Shown here: positions 17,731-26,666 of the stretch, in pieces | Position numbering within the stretch: the stretch's first letter is position 1 | Layout: every line of letters begins with the position of its first letter | Source: Hoeflea sp. | GTDB taxonomy: Bacteria > Pseudomonadota > Alphaproteobacteria > Rhizobiales > Rhizobiaceae | Assembly (NCBI RefSeq): GCF_002733955.1 | Contig: NZ_NVXQ01000033.1 | Span: 1 to 50,095, forward strand | DNA: 50,095 nucleotides | Direction of reading: 5' to 3' | Made by a program: the position numbers and the translations under genes | Notes under the pieces: generated by a model | Told to the model about the DNA's origin: nothing | Database searches by the model: none | Seen by the model: only the letters and a program-made list of their open reading frames with translations

Positions 17731-19551
17731 ATGATGGGTAACTTCAAGATTTCCACGAGGTTGTATTTCCTCGTTGGGCTGGCTCTGGCGGTGTTCACCG
17801 CAGCAGCCGTTTATGCGCTTTTTGACTCGCACGCAGCCATGGTTGCAGAGCGCAAGGCCAAGCTCAAGGCGATGAATGAAACCATCGTGACCATGTTCCA
17901 GGACCTGCATGAGCAGGAAAAATCCGGCACCCTGACCACCGAAGAAGCCCAGGCACGGGCTTTGGCAGCCGTCAGGCCCATGCGCTACGAGGGAAGCGGA
18001 TACTTCTCGATCACTGACATGCAGAACATCATGCTGATGCACCCATTCAGCGCCGACAGTGAAAACACCGACATGTCGGATTTCGAGGACGCCAATGGCA
18101 AGAAGATCTTCGACGACTTCCTCAGTGTGGTGAGGTCCGACGGCCAGGGCTATGTCGAATATTATTACAACAAGCCGGGCTCGGAAGACCCGATCCTGAA
18201 GTTCACCCACGTCGCAGGCTTCAAGCCCTGGGGCTGGATTGTCGCCACCGGTGTTTACGCCGATGACCTAGCAGCACTGTTTGTCGACAATGCCCTGAGC
18301 ACTGCGGTTACGCTGAGCCTTGGCGCCCTGGCAATCCTTCTGGTCGCCTGGGCCATGGTTCGCAGCGTCGTCAACCCGATCCGCAGCCTCAACGCCACCA
18401 TGCAGGACATTGCCCGCGAGGATGTCAGCGGCGAAGTGCCCGAAGCCGAGCGCAAGGATGAAGTGGGCGAGATGGCAGCTTCCGTCCTGGTGCTGCGGGA
18501 TTCGGTCCGGGAGCGCGCCGAGATGCGGGTTCGCGAAGCCGAGCAGCAGCAGCAGCTTGATGCCGAACGTGAAGATGGTGTCCGCCGTCAACAAAATATC
18601 AGCCAGTCGCAGGCCGATGTCATGGCCAAGCTCGGCGGCGCGTTGGAAAAGCTGGCGAGTGGCGACCTGACGGTCCAGATCGACAACATCTCACCGGAAT
18701 ACGCCAAGCTGCGGGATGACTTCAACCAGGCGGTCAACGCTCTGGCTGGTGTCGTCACCTCGATTGCGCAGTCGACCGATGTCGTCAACGCCAGCGCCGA
18801 TGGCATTTCCGAAGCGGCCAACAACCTGTCACTGAGAACGGAACAGCAGGCAGCCTCGCTGGAAGAAACCGCAGCCGCGCTCGACGAGATCACCTCGACC
18901 GTGCGCAGCTCGTCCGAACGTGCCGTGGAAGCCAACCGCATGGTTGGCGAAACCCGCCAGAGCACCGACAAGTCGGGCAAGATCGTCAACGAGGCGATCA
19001 CCGCGATGAACCGGATCAAGGATGAGTCCGACCGCATCGGCAAGATCATCGGCGTGATCGACGAGATTGCCTTCCAGACCAACCTGCTTGCTCTCAACGC
19101 CGGAGTTGAAGCAGCCCGTGCCGGTGAAGCCGGTCGTGGCTTCGCGGTGGTCGCACAGGAAGTGCGGGAACTGGCGCAGCGTTCGGCAACAGCCGCACAG
19201 GAAATCAAGCAGTTGATTTCGAGTTCCGCCAACGAGGTTCAGAACGGCGTTTCGCTGGTTCAGTCGACCGGTGACGCGCTCTCTGAAATCGAGAAGTTCG
19301 TCAATCAGGTCAATGAGCAGGTCAACTCGATCGCGACCGCAGCCAAGGAGCAGGCCAGCGCCCTGGCCGAGGTCAACACTGCAGTCAACCAGATGGACCA
19401 GATGACCCAGCAGAACGCGGCCATGGTCGAAGAGACCAGCGCCGCAAGCATGACGCTGACACAGGAGAGCGCCCAGCTCAATTCCATGCTGCGCAACTTC
19501 CGTCTGCCGCAGGCAGGTGGTGCTCAGCAGCGTCAGTCACGCGCAGCCTGA
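17731..19551 (+). CDS. Methyl-accepting chemotaxis protein with Cache sensor
   Basis: A 606-residue transmembrane chemoreceptor. The first membrane helix (about 11-29) is followed by a periplasmic single-Cache domain of the sCache_2 type (about 35-180, with GSGYFSITD and a [10 protein letters not shown] end), a second helix (about 189-210), HAMP (211-265), a second HAMP-like segment near 296-350, and the cytoplasmic signalling domain (about 350-580) with hairpin tip [20 protein letters not shown]. Methylation-type Glu/Gln pairs are visible in [12 protein letters not shown]. There is no C-terminal CheR-binding pentapeptide. ATG 17731 and ATG 17734 are adjacent alternatives. No other che genes are nearby, so it would use a remote CheA/CheW system. 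sCache_2 receptors often bind small carboxylates, but the ligand is unknown. Confidence 0.94.
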   Translation: MMGNFKISTRLYFLVGLALAVFTAAAVYALFDSHAAMVAERKAKLKAMNETIVTMFQDLHEQEKSGTLTTEEAQARALAAVRPMRYEGSGYFSITDMQNIMLMHPFSADSENTDMSDFEDANGKKIFDDFLSVVRSDGQGYVEYYYNKPGSEDPILKFTHVAGFKPWGWIVATGVYADDLAALFVDNALSTAVTLSLGALAILLVAWAMVRSVVNPIRSLNATMQDIAREDVSGEVPEAERKDEVGEMAASVLVLRDSVRERAEMRVREAEQQQQLDAEREDGVRRQQNISQSQADVMAKLGGALEKLASGDLTVQIDNISPEYAKLRDDFNQAVNALAGVVTSIAQSTDVVNASADGISEAANNLSLRTEQQAASLEETAAALDEITSTVRSSSERAVEANRMVGETRQSTDKSGKIVNEAITAMNRIKDESDRIGKIIGVIDEIAFQTNLLALNAGVEAARAGEAGRGFAVVAQEVRELAQRSATAAQEIKQLISSSANEVQNGVSLVQSTGDALSEIEKFVNQVNEQVNSIATAAKEQASALAEVNTAVNQMDQMTQQNAAMVEETSAASMTLTQESAQLNSMLRNFRLPQAGGAQQRQSRAA

Positions 19552-19583
19552 ACCGCCGTCGCTTCGACGGCCTGAAAACAAGC

Positions 19584-19625
19584 AACCCGGCGTCTGCAGT
19601 CACATGCAGGCGCCGGGTTTTCTTT
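19584..19625 (+). terminator. Rho-independent terminator of the chemoreceptor gene
   Basis: AACCCGGCGTCTGCA pairs with TGCAGGCGCCGGGTT across a 6-base loop with one mismatch, followed by TTTTCTTTT. It starts 33 bp after the stop codon. Confidence 0.85.
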
Positions 19626-19807
19626 TGCGTTGCACCCGGCGCCATGGCTCGAGGCGGACCGCGCCGCCACGGAACCTTTTTCGCTCCGGCACGTTCTTTC
19701 CCGCCCGGCATGACTGTGCGAGAGCGCGGGAAAACTCCACATTTCCTCCGCCAACTTGATACTATTGCCGGGGAAGGCCTTCACCAACCAGCCACTGGAT
19801 TGACGCC

Positions 19808-20866
19808 ATGCGCCGCTATGCCTGCCCCAATTGCTCCAACGAAGTTCATTTCCGCAACACCGAGTGCGTCAATTGTCATTCGCGCCTGGGTTATGTTCCG
19901 GCCTGGGACCAGATGTTTTACGCCCCGCCGGATGATACGCTCTGGCACGATGGCGCAACCGCCTACAAGGCTTGCGCCAACCGGCAGGAGATTGCTTGCA
20001 ACTGGCTGGTGGAGAATGAAGATACGGAAGAGCATTGCCTGAGCTGCCGGCATACGCTGGTCATCCCGGACCTGGCGTCTGATGAAAACCGCGAGCACTG
20101 GGCTTCCCTCGAAGAAGCCAAACGCCGGCTGTTCTACTCGATCGAGAAGTTCCGGCTTGGTCTCGGTGATTTGGTCAATGAACCGGACACGGCTTTGCGG
20201 TTCGAATTCAAGGCCGACATGCTGTCTGCTGACGGAAACACCAAACGCGTGCTGACAGGGCATGATCACGGCCTGATCACCATCAATGTCGCAGAAGCCG
20301 ACGATCCGACGCGTGAAAAATATCGCAAGGCGATGGGTGAGCCATACCGCACCCTGATCGGGCATTTTCGTCATGAGTCCGGGCATTACTACTGGGATCA
20401 CCTGGTCTGGAACACACCCAGGCTGGATGCCTACCGCGCAATCTTTGGTGATGAACGCGAGGATTATGGCGAGGCCCTCAAGCGGCATTACGAGCATGGC
20501 GCGCCGGCGGGCTGGGAGGCAACCCACGTCAGCTCCTATGCCTGCGCCCATTCCTGGGAGGATTTCGCCGAAACCTGGGCGCATTATTTCCATATCGTAG
20601 ACGGTCTGGAGACTGCCGGATGGTATGGACTGGATGGCCACACCCCCGATAAAGGCCTGAACCGGACACCCGGTGGCTGGTCCGACGCCGGTCCCTATGG
20701 CGCAGCCGAGTTCCGTCCACTGATGGATGCCTGGGTGCCATTGACGGTGGCTATGAATGCCATGAACCGGTCCATCGGCCTTGGCGATTTTTATCCCTTC
20801 GTGCTCTCGGACACGATCTTCGCCAAGCTGGAGTTCATCCACGGCCTCATCCACGATCGCAGCTGA
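19808..20866 (+). CDS. Zinc-ribbon putative metallopeptidase (DUF2248-type)
   Basis: A 352-residue cytoplasmic protein with no signal peptide. The N-terminus has a zinc-ribbon CPNC...CVNC (residues 6-26) and a second set of cysteines (CANRQEIAC, CLSC) by residue 82. The middle has HFRHESGHYYWD, a HExGH metal site of a gluzincin-like peptidase, and a downstream WEDFAETWAHYFH with candidate third ligands. This matches a family annotated as putative zinc-binding metallopeptidase in rhizobia. The substrate is unknown. It is monocistronic, between the chemoreceptor terminator and the convergent pleC. Confidence 0.85.
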   Translation: MRRYACPNCSNEVHFRNTECVNCHSRLGYVPAWDQMFYAPPDDTLWHDGATAYKACANRQEIACNWLVENEDTEEHCLSCRHTLVIPDLASDENREHWASLEEAKRRLFYSIEKFRLGLGDLVNEPDTALRFEFKADMLSADGNTKRVLTGHDHGLITINVAEADDPTREKYRKAMGEPYRTLIGHFRHESGHYYWDHLVWNTPRLDAYRAIFGDEREDYGEALKRHYEHGAPAGWEATHVSSYACAHSWEDFAETWAHYFHIVDGLETAGWYGLDGHTPDKGLNRTPGGWSDAGPYGAAEFRPLMDAWVPLTVAMNAMNRSIGLGDFYPFVLSDTIFAKLEFIHGLIHDRS

Positions 20867-20921
20867 TTGCACTCACCTGACGCTGACGTGCTCTGGTCCG
20901 AAGGGGGCAGGGTCCCAAAGT

Positions 20922-23267
20922 CTATTCAGCCGCGACGGGCTGCTCCTCGGGGCACTCCAGCGGCATGCGGATGCTGACGATGGTGCCAACGCCTTCCTTG
21001 GACCGGACCTTCATGGCGCCGCCATGCAGTTCGGCGAGGCTGCGCGAGATCGCCAGGCCCAGGCCTGATCCGCCGGTGGATTTCGAGAACTGGTTCTGCA
21101 CCTGCTCGAACGGCTGACCGATCCGGCTCAGCAATGCCTTTGGAATGCCGATGCCCGTGTCTTCGATGCTTATCGTCACGGCGCAGGAGGTCTTGCGCGC
21201 CCGCACCGTGATCCGGCCGCCGGGTTCGGTAAATTTCACCGCATTCGACAGGAGGTTGAGCAGGATCTGTTTCATCGCGCGCCGGTCCGCGTTCAGCGAC
21301 AGGTGCTTGGAGATCTTCTGATGAACCTCGATGCCCTTGTTATCGGCCTGAATGGCAACCAGCCGCAGCGCTTCGTCGAGCAGCGGCGCCATGTCGACCT
21401 GCTGGCAGTCGATATGCATCTGCCCGGCTTCGATCTTGGCCATGTCGAGAATGTCGTTGATGACCGTCAGCAGATGGATGCCGGAATTGTGGATGTCGTC
21501 GGCATATTCCGCATATTTGTCCGATCCCAGAGGCCCGAACATGCGTGCCTGCAGAACTTCCGAGAACCCGATGATCGCGTTGAGCGGCGTTCTCAGCTCA
21601 TGGCTCATATTGGCCAGAAACTCTGACTTGGCCTTGTTCGCAGCTTCTGCCCGCTCGGTCTCGATCTGGTAATCCCTGTTGAGCTCTGACAGTTCTGCGG
21701 CCTTGCGTTCGAGTTCATTCTGCGACGCGGTGAGATCGCCGATGGTGGCCATCAGGCGCTTTTCGCTTTCGCGCAGCCGCTCCTGGTTGCGCTTGAGCGG
21801 GGTGATGTCGGTGCCGACTGAAACCTGCCCGCCATCCTGTGTCTGCCGCTCGTTGATCTGCAGCCAGCGGCCGTCACCAAGCTGGACTTCATAGGTTTGC
21901 GCCAGTCCCTTGGAGCAGGGGACAGCCAGGCGCCGTTCCACGACGGGCCGTGTGGCTGCCGCCTCCACGATCTCCCGTGGGGTACCTGGCGCCAGGCAGT
22001 CGGCGGGAAGGCCATGGATTTCCTGGTAATGCTTGTTCCAAAGCACAAGGCAATCATTGCGGTCCCAGAGCACAAAGGCTTCCGAAGTGCTTTCGATGGC
22101 GTCGAAAAGGCGCTGGTCGGCTTCCACGGTGCGCTGTTGCAGCCGGTGCTGCTCGGTCACATCCATGGCGATGCCAATGAGATGGGTCTGCGCAGAGGTC
22201 GGGTCGACCACCTGCGCTCGTGCACGCATCCAGAGATAGTGGCCGTCGGCATGGCGCATGCGAAACAGCTGGTCGAGCTGCTTGATCTCGCCATTCGCCA
22301 CTTTCTGGGCAATCTCGTAGAGATCAGCATCGTTCGGGTGGATCAGGCAGGAAGCTTCGCCGAACGAGATCACGCTGTCGCGTGGCTCGAGCCCGAGGAT
22401 CTCGTACATCGATCGCGACCAGTAGAGCCGGCCGCGCGCCATGTCCCAGTCCCACAGCCCACAACGCCCGCGCGACAGCGCCATGTCGACGCGGCGATGG
22501 CTTTCGAGATAAATCTCGTCGGCTTCCTGGGCGCGGCCGGCCTGGCTGAAATAGGCGTAGAGAATGACGAGCAGGATCGAGGAGGTGGCGATGAACAGCG
22601 TCACATTGACGGAGACCGATTGCCGCCAGGCCGCGTTCATGTCGGCGATCGGCGTGACCGAAAGCACGGAGCCTGCGCCTTCGGGCAACATCGACATCGC
22701 GGCCATGACCGGCTCGCCGTTAAGGCTGATTTCCTGCACGCCGGCGCGGTTGCCAAACAGCCGGAGCGGCGAGGTTTCAGGCAGCAGGGACGAAACCAGC
22801 CTGCCGACCAGGTGATATCCGCCGGCAGTGGCGGCATAGGCCCGGTTCTCCCCGTTCAGAACCAGCAGGAAGCGGCCTGCGGTATCCGGCATGGCGCTGA
22901 TGGCGCGGTTGAGCCGTGCTTCGGTCTCCCAGCGCAGCGATTGCTTGACCGGCTGCAGTTCGGTCGCCAGGCTTGCATGGGCCGCCGACAGGGACAGCGC
23001 AGTCATGTGCTCCGCCGCGTCAAGCATCCGGTCGTGATTGTCGCTGATGTTCATGTATCGCGCTGCCGCGACCACCACGAGAAAAGCCACGATCAGCACC
23101 GGAATGAGACGCTTGAGAAAAGGCTCGGCGCTGATCAACCGGTCATAGGCCGGCTGGGCAAACAGTTTGGCGTGACCTGACAATCGTCCGTCCGAGGCTT
23201 CCTTCACACCAGCCCGGCGAGCACGATTCGACCCTTCGGCCGCAGATAAACGCTGCGCATCCGTCAT
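20922..23267 (-). CDS. pleC: Cell-cycle sensor kinase/phosphatase PleC
   Basis: A 781-residue membrane kinase. Membrane helices at about 53-72 and 224-246 enclose a periplasmic domain; two PAS domains follow (about 262-385 with YWSRSMYEILGL, and 395-515 with VLWNKHYQEIHGL), then HisKA with His556 in NMSHELRTPLNA and the HATPase domain with NAVKFTEPG, DTGIGIP and GGSGLGLAISRS. The stretch FGPLGSDKYAEYADDI after the His box is typical of the PleC/DivJ/PdhS family, which controls DivK and PleD and through them CtrA and asymmetric division. Position near glnE and pepN agrees with PleC in Sinorhizobium and Agrobacterium. The other family members (DivJ, PdhS) cannot be fully excluded by eye. The upstream region holds a CtrA-like box and four GANTC sites. 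Confidence 0.85.
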   Translation of the reverse strand: MTDAQRLSAAEGSNRARRAGVKEASDGRLSGHAKLFAQPAYDRLISAEPFLKRLIPVLIVAFLVVVAAARYMNISDNHDRMLDAAEHMTALSLSAAHASLATELQPVKQSLRWETEARLNRAISAMPDTAGRFLLVLNGENRAYAATAGGYHLVGRLVSSLLPETSPLRLFGNRAGVQEISLNGEPVMAAMSMLPEGAGSVLSVTPIADMNAAWRQSVSVNVTLFIATSSILLVILYAYFSQAGRAQEADEIYLESHRRVDMALSRGRCGLWDWDMARGRLYWSRSMYEILGLEPRDSVISFGEASCLIHPNDADLYEIAQKVANGEIKQLDQLFRMRHADGHYLWMRARAQVVDPTSAQTHLIGIAMDVTEQHRLQQRTVEADQRLFDAIESTSEAFVLWDRNDCLVLWNKHYQEIHGLPADCLAPGTPREIVEAAATRPVVERRLAVPCSKGLAQTYEVQLGDGRWLQINERQTQDGGQVSVGTDITPLKRNQERLRESEKRLMATIGDLTASQNELERKAAELSELNRDYQIETERAEAANKAKSEFLANMSHELRTPLNAIIGFSEVLQARMFGPLGSDKYAEYADDIHNSGIHLLTVINDILDMAKIEAGQMHIDCQQVDMAPLLDEALRLVAIQADNKGIEVHQKISKHLSLNADRRAMKQILLNLLSNAVKFTEPGGRITVRARKTSCAVTISIEDTGIGIPKALLSRIGQPFEQVQNQFSKSTGGSGLGLAISRSLAELHGGAMKVRSKEGVGTIVSIRMPLECPEEQPVAAE

Positions 23268-23324
23268 ATTGATAACAATTCCCCGTTAGGATCCAGACTA
23301 CCGCATCTCTGGATCTGCCCTAAT

Positions 23325-23432
23325 GAATCAAAGCTGATTCGCCTTGTCCAGCCCTAAAAGTAACCATTCTTTAAGATATTGATTTTGCTTCGATTTATTG
23401 AAAATCGAGTCGAGGCTTCCCGGGGTTGAGTC
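23325..23432. promoter_or_regulatory. Cluster of four GANTC (CcrM) sites upstream of pleC
   Basis: GANTC sites lie at 23325-23329, 23336-23340, 23407-23411 and 23428-23432, four within 108 bp of the intergenic region upstream of pleC. GANTC is the target of the cell-cycle methyltransferase CcrM in alphaproteobacteria, and chance density is at most about one in 256 bp. The rest of the 281-bp gap is AT-rich for this genome and holds no gene. Confidence 0.5.
23361..23375. promoter_or_regulatory. CtrA-like box upstream of pleC
   Basis: GTAA-CCATTCT-TTAA matches the CtrA consensus TTAA-N7-TTAA at seven of eight defined bases, and includes the common AACCAT variant. It lies 94 bp upstream of the pleC start codon, a position consistent with promoter control. 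Binding is inferred from the motif only. Confidence 0.45.
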
Positions 23433-23484
23433 GGGTGTGTTGAAACCGGTTGCGCAAATCACCTGCATCGCGGCCAAAGACAGC

Positions 23485-23520
23485 GCCCGCCGCGTCGATC
23501 CTGACAGGCGACGGGCGGGC
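23485..23520 (-). terminator. Possible terminator hairpin after pepN
   Basis: On the minus strand GCCCGCCCGTCG pairs imperfectly with CGACGCGGCGGGC, about 30 bp after the pepN stop. The T-tract after it is poor, so it may only be an RNA-stabilising hairpin. Confidence 0.35.
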
Positions 23521-23548
23521 GGATTTTAACCGGATTGGTGCGGTGGCG

Positions 23549-26191
23549 TTAGTTCGCCAGCATGCGGTCGATGATGTCGCCGACATCCGGTGACAGGTTT
23601 CCAGCCTCCCGTATCGAGACCAATGCCTGTCTGGCAAGCTCCTGACGCTCTGCTTCGAGGGACCGCCAGGACCGCATCGCGGTCAACAGCCGGGCCGCAA
23701 GTTGCGGGTTGCGCTTGTCGATTTCGATGACTTCACGCGCCAGAAGCCGGTAGCCGCTGCCATCGGGGGCATTGAACCCGGTCGGATTGCCTGCCGAGAA
23801 CGAGCCGATCAGCGCGCGCATGCGATTTGGATTTGTACGGTCGAAGTCAGGGCTTGCAAGCAGCGCCTCGACGCGGCCGCAGGTCGCAGCACCCGGCGTC
23901 ATGGCCTGTATCGAGTACCATTTGTCGAGCGCCAGCGGGTCACCCGCAAACCGGCTCTTGAAAGCTGCCAAAGCCTCATCGGCCTCGCTTGAGCCGGGAA
24001 ACTGGTGAGCCAGCACCTGCAGCGCCTGGGTCATCACCGTCATGTTGTTGCTGGCATCATAGGCGGCCTTGGCGCGGGCCGGGTCGCGCTCGGCGGTGGA
24101 GGCATAGCTCATGGCAGCACCGGCAAGAGCCCGCAAGCCGGCATCCGTCGAGGCGGGGCTGTAGGACCCGGTTGGAGCGCTGTCGGCCAGCTTGCTGAAT
24201 ACGGCATGACCGGCACCGGCGATCTCCGCACGCACGGCTTCACGCGCCGTGTGGATCGCATCAGGGTCGATATTGGAGCCGATCTCGCGGGCGATGTCAC
24301 TTTCGGCGGGCAGGGCCAGAGCCTGGGCGCGGAAGGCCGGTTCCAGGCTTTCGTCGGCTGCCGTGTCGACAAGGATTTTCGCCAGGTCTTTGGCTGCGGG
24401 CAGGGCGCGCCAGTCACGTGCCAGCTTCGAAGCCGTCACCAGATGCCGCATCGCCTGTTCATTCAAGGCCTGCCAGCGTGACACGCCATCGCTGTCGTGG
24501 CGCGCGATATGGGCGAGATCGGCAGCGCTTTGCTCCATGGCGATGTTGACCGGAGCCGAAAAGCCGCGATTGATCGACAGCACCGGCCGACCAGGGACAT
24601 CGGAGAAGCTGAAGGTCTGTTTCCGCTTGGTCAGATGAAACACACAGTTGTCGGCGTCGCCGCCCTGCGGCTCTCCGCTGAACTCCGTGCCATCGGGCAG
24701 GATCAGGCCATAGGCCAGCGGGATGTGCATCAGCGCCTTGCGGGTCTGTCCAGGCGTCGGCGCCAGGGACTGCTCAAGCGTCACCTTGAAGGTCTTTGCG
24801 GCTTCGTTCCAGTCGGTCGAGACCGAGACGGAAGGCGTGCCCGCCTGGCTGTACCACAGCGCGAACTGCTTCAGGTCGCGGCCACTGGCTTCGGCAAAAC
24901 AGGCGAGGAAATCCTCGATTGTCGCGGCGTCGCCGTCGTGCCGTTCGAAATAGAGATCCATGCCCTTGCGGAAATCCTCGGCTCCAAGGATGGTGCGGAT
25001 CATGCGCACCACTTCCGAGCCTTTTTCATACACTGTTGCAGTGTAGAAATTGTTGATTTCCTTGTAGGTTTCAGGCCGAACCGGGTGCGCAAGAGGGCCG
25101 GCATCCTCGGGAAACTGGTGGGCTTTCAGCAGCCGGATCTCGGCAATGCGCTTGACTGCGGCAGAGCGTTGGTCAGCCGAAAACGCGTGATCGCGGTAAA
25201 CGGTGAGGCCTTCCTTCAGGCACAGCTGAAACCAGTCGCGGCAGGTAATGCGGTTGCCGGTCCAGTTGTGGAAATACTCATGTGCAATGATGGCTTCGAT
25301 ATTGGCGTAATCGGCATCGGTCGCGGTTTCAGGATCTGCCAGCACATATTTGTCGTTGAAGACATTGAGCCCCTTGTTTTCCATCGCGCCCATGTTGAAA
25401 TCCGACACGGCGACGATCTGGAAAATGTCGAGATCATATTCGCGGCCGAAGACCTCCTCATCCCACTTCATGGAGCGCTTGAGCGCATCCATGGCATAGC
25501 CGGCGCGGTCTTCCTTGCCGTGTTCGACATAGATCTTGAGTGCCACTTCGCGGCCGCTCATGGTGGTGAAACTGTCTTCGACCAGGCCGAGATCGCCACC
25601 CACCAGCGCAAACAGGTAGGACGGTTTCGGATGCGGATCGAACCAGGCGGCGAAATGCCGGCCTTCGTCGTAATTGCCGCCGCCGAGAAAATTGCCGTTC
25701 GACAGAAGGTGTTTCGCATCGTCCTTGCCGGCGATGATGGTGACGGTATAGACGGCCAGCACATCCGGCCGGTCATAGAAATAGGTGATGCGGCGGAAAC
25801 CTTCCGCCTCGCACTGGGTGCAATAGACCCCGTTGGAGCGGTAAAGCCCCATCAGCTTGGTGTTGGTCTCGGGGGAAAGCGTGGTGTTGACGGTAATCTC
25901 GAACGGCTCGCTTTCGGGCAGGTCGCGGATGGTCAGGCTTTCATCGGTCACATCATAGAGCGACGGATCGATGTCATTGCCGTCAAGCTGCACGCTGTCG
26001 AGGGTCAGCTCGTCCCCGTCAAACACCAGAGCCGCATCTGGGGCGACGCCTTCGCGCCGGTGCAGGATCACCCGGGAGACGACCTTCGTCTCCCTTGGGT
26101 CAAGCTCGAAGGTCAGGTCGATACGCTCCACCACGAAGTCGGTGGGCTTGTAGTCCTTGAGCTTGTACACCTGTCCGGTTTCAGTCCGCAT
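23549..26191 (-). CDS. pepN: Aminopeptidase N
   Basis: An 880-residue M1-family zinc aminopeptidase that removes N-terminal residues from peptides in the cytoplasm. It has the substrate-recognition motif GAMEN and the zinc motif HEYFH-x18-E (His304, His308, Glu327), with the catalytic Glu305 between the histidines. The length is that of the Gram-negative PepN subfamily and a full four-domain protein is present. ATG 26191 is chosen because the conserved N-terminus (MRTETGQVYKLKDYKP) starts there; an in-frame ATG at 26227 would add 12 atypical residues. It is monocistronic and lies upstream of pleC on the same strand with a 281-bp gap between. Confidence 0.96.
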   Translation of the reverse strand: MRTETGQVYKLKDYKPTDFVVERIDLTFELDPRETKVVSRVILHRREGVAPDAALVFDGDELTLDSVQLDGNDIDPSLYDVTDESLTIRDLPESEPFEITVNTTLSPETNTKLMGLYRSNGVYCTQCEAEGFRRITYFYDRPDVLAVYTVTIIAGKDDAKHLLSNGNFLGGGNYDEGRHFAAWFDPHPKPSYLFALVGGDLGLVEDSFTTMSGREVALKIYVEHGKEDRAGYAMDALKRSMKWDEEVFGREYDLDIFQIVAVSDFNMGAMENKGLNVFNDKYVLADPETATDADYANIEAIIAHEYFHNWTGNRITCRDWFQLCLKEGLTVYRDHAFSADQRSAAVKRIAEIRLLKAHQFPEDAGPLAHPVRPETYKEINNFYTATVYEKGSEVVRMIRTILGAEDFRKGMDLYFERHDGDAATIEDFLACFAEASGRDLKQFALWYSQAGTPSVSVSTDWNEAAKTFKVTLEQSLAPTPGQTRKALMHIPLAYGLILPDGTEFSGEPQGGDADNCVFHLTKRKQTFSFSDVPGRPVLSINRGFSAPVNIAMEQSAADLAHIARHDSDGVSRWQALNEQAMRHLVTASKLARDWRALPAAKDLAKILVDTAADESLEPAFRAQALALPAESDIAREIGSNIDPDAIHTAREAVRAEIAGAGHAVFSKLADSAPTGSYSPASTDAGLRALAGAAMSYASTAERDPARAKAAYDASNNMTVMTQALQVLAHQFPGSSEADEALAAFKSRFAGDPLALDKWYSIQAMTPGAATCGRVEALLASPDFDRTNPNRMRALIGSFSAGNPTGFNAPDGSGYRLLAREVIEIDKRNPQLAARLLTAMRSWRSLEAERQELARQALVSIREAGNLSPDVGDIIDRMLAN

Positions 26192-26666
26192 CTTAATTAT
26201 GCCCCGCAGTTTCCCATTGTGGGACAAACGCTATCACGCCGGTTCCTGACAGCGGGTTAAGATGAGCCCGTATCGTTCGACGGGAGATTGCGGCATGAAA
26301 ATGTAAGAAATTCGCCTCTTGGTCCCATTTTTCGCCAGAAATGACAGAAATCGCGAATAGGAGTGCCGCGCTCTGGAAAATCTGAGGCATTTTATCCGAA
26401 TTTGAGGGCGTTGCCGTCCGGTTTTAACTGAAAGCCAAGTTTTGATCTTGTTAAGCATGTTTTTGATCGAGCTGTTTCTGGCTTGGCTGATGCGTGTTGT
26501 TCGGGTGCGCGAAGCCCGATTGTCTGCCTGCTGGTACCCGCATCTCACGCGCAGGCAGCCAAGCGGCAATCGCAACGGCGCTACTCGACTTTCGGGGCCC
26601 GGGGTTTAATATGAGTCCGAGGTCGCCTTCGCGATCATTCAGACCAATCCATCATCGGGAACTGCC
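26192..26666. other. Gene-free 475-bp divergent intergenic region
   Basis: This gap separates divergent pepN and the molybdenum hydroxylase. No convincing coding region was found: the open frames on both strands lack ribosome sites and family-like sequence. The pepN-proximal half (26230-26440) is lower in GC than the genes and probably contains promoters. The other half contains complementary segments capable of a three-arm RNA fold (26433-26564), described separately. Confidence 0.6.
26433..26564 (+). ncRNA. Candidate structured leader with mutually exclusive hairpins
   Basis: AGCCAAG occurs at 26433-26439 and again at 26557-26563; both can pair with the single CTTGGCT at 26482-26488, so the two folds exclude each other. 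In the downstream fold, GCTTGG (26481-26486) pairs with CCAAGC (26559-26564) and encloses two arms: TCGGG/CCCGA (26501-26519) and a perfect 8-bp stem CTGCCTGC/GCAGGCAG (26524-26558) stacked directly on the outer stem. It lies about 100 bp upstream of the hydroxylase start on the same strand. No known RNA family is recognised. It could also be a non-functional coincidence or a DNA-level palindrome. Confidence 0.35.

Noticed and set aside
26234-26575. A 113-residue open frame on the minus strand in the pepN-hydroxylase gap
   Set aside because: No ribosome site, very basic atypical sequence, no recognisable motif, and it overlaps the candidate structured leader.
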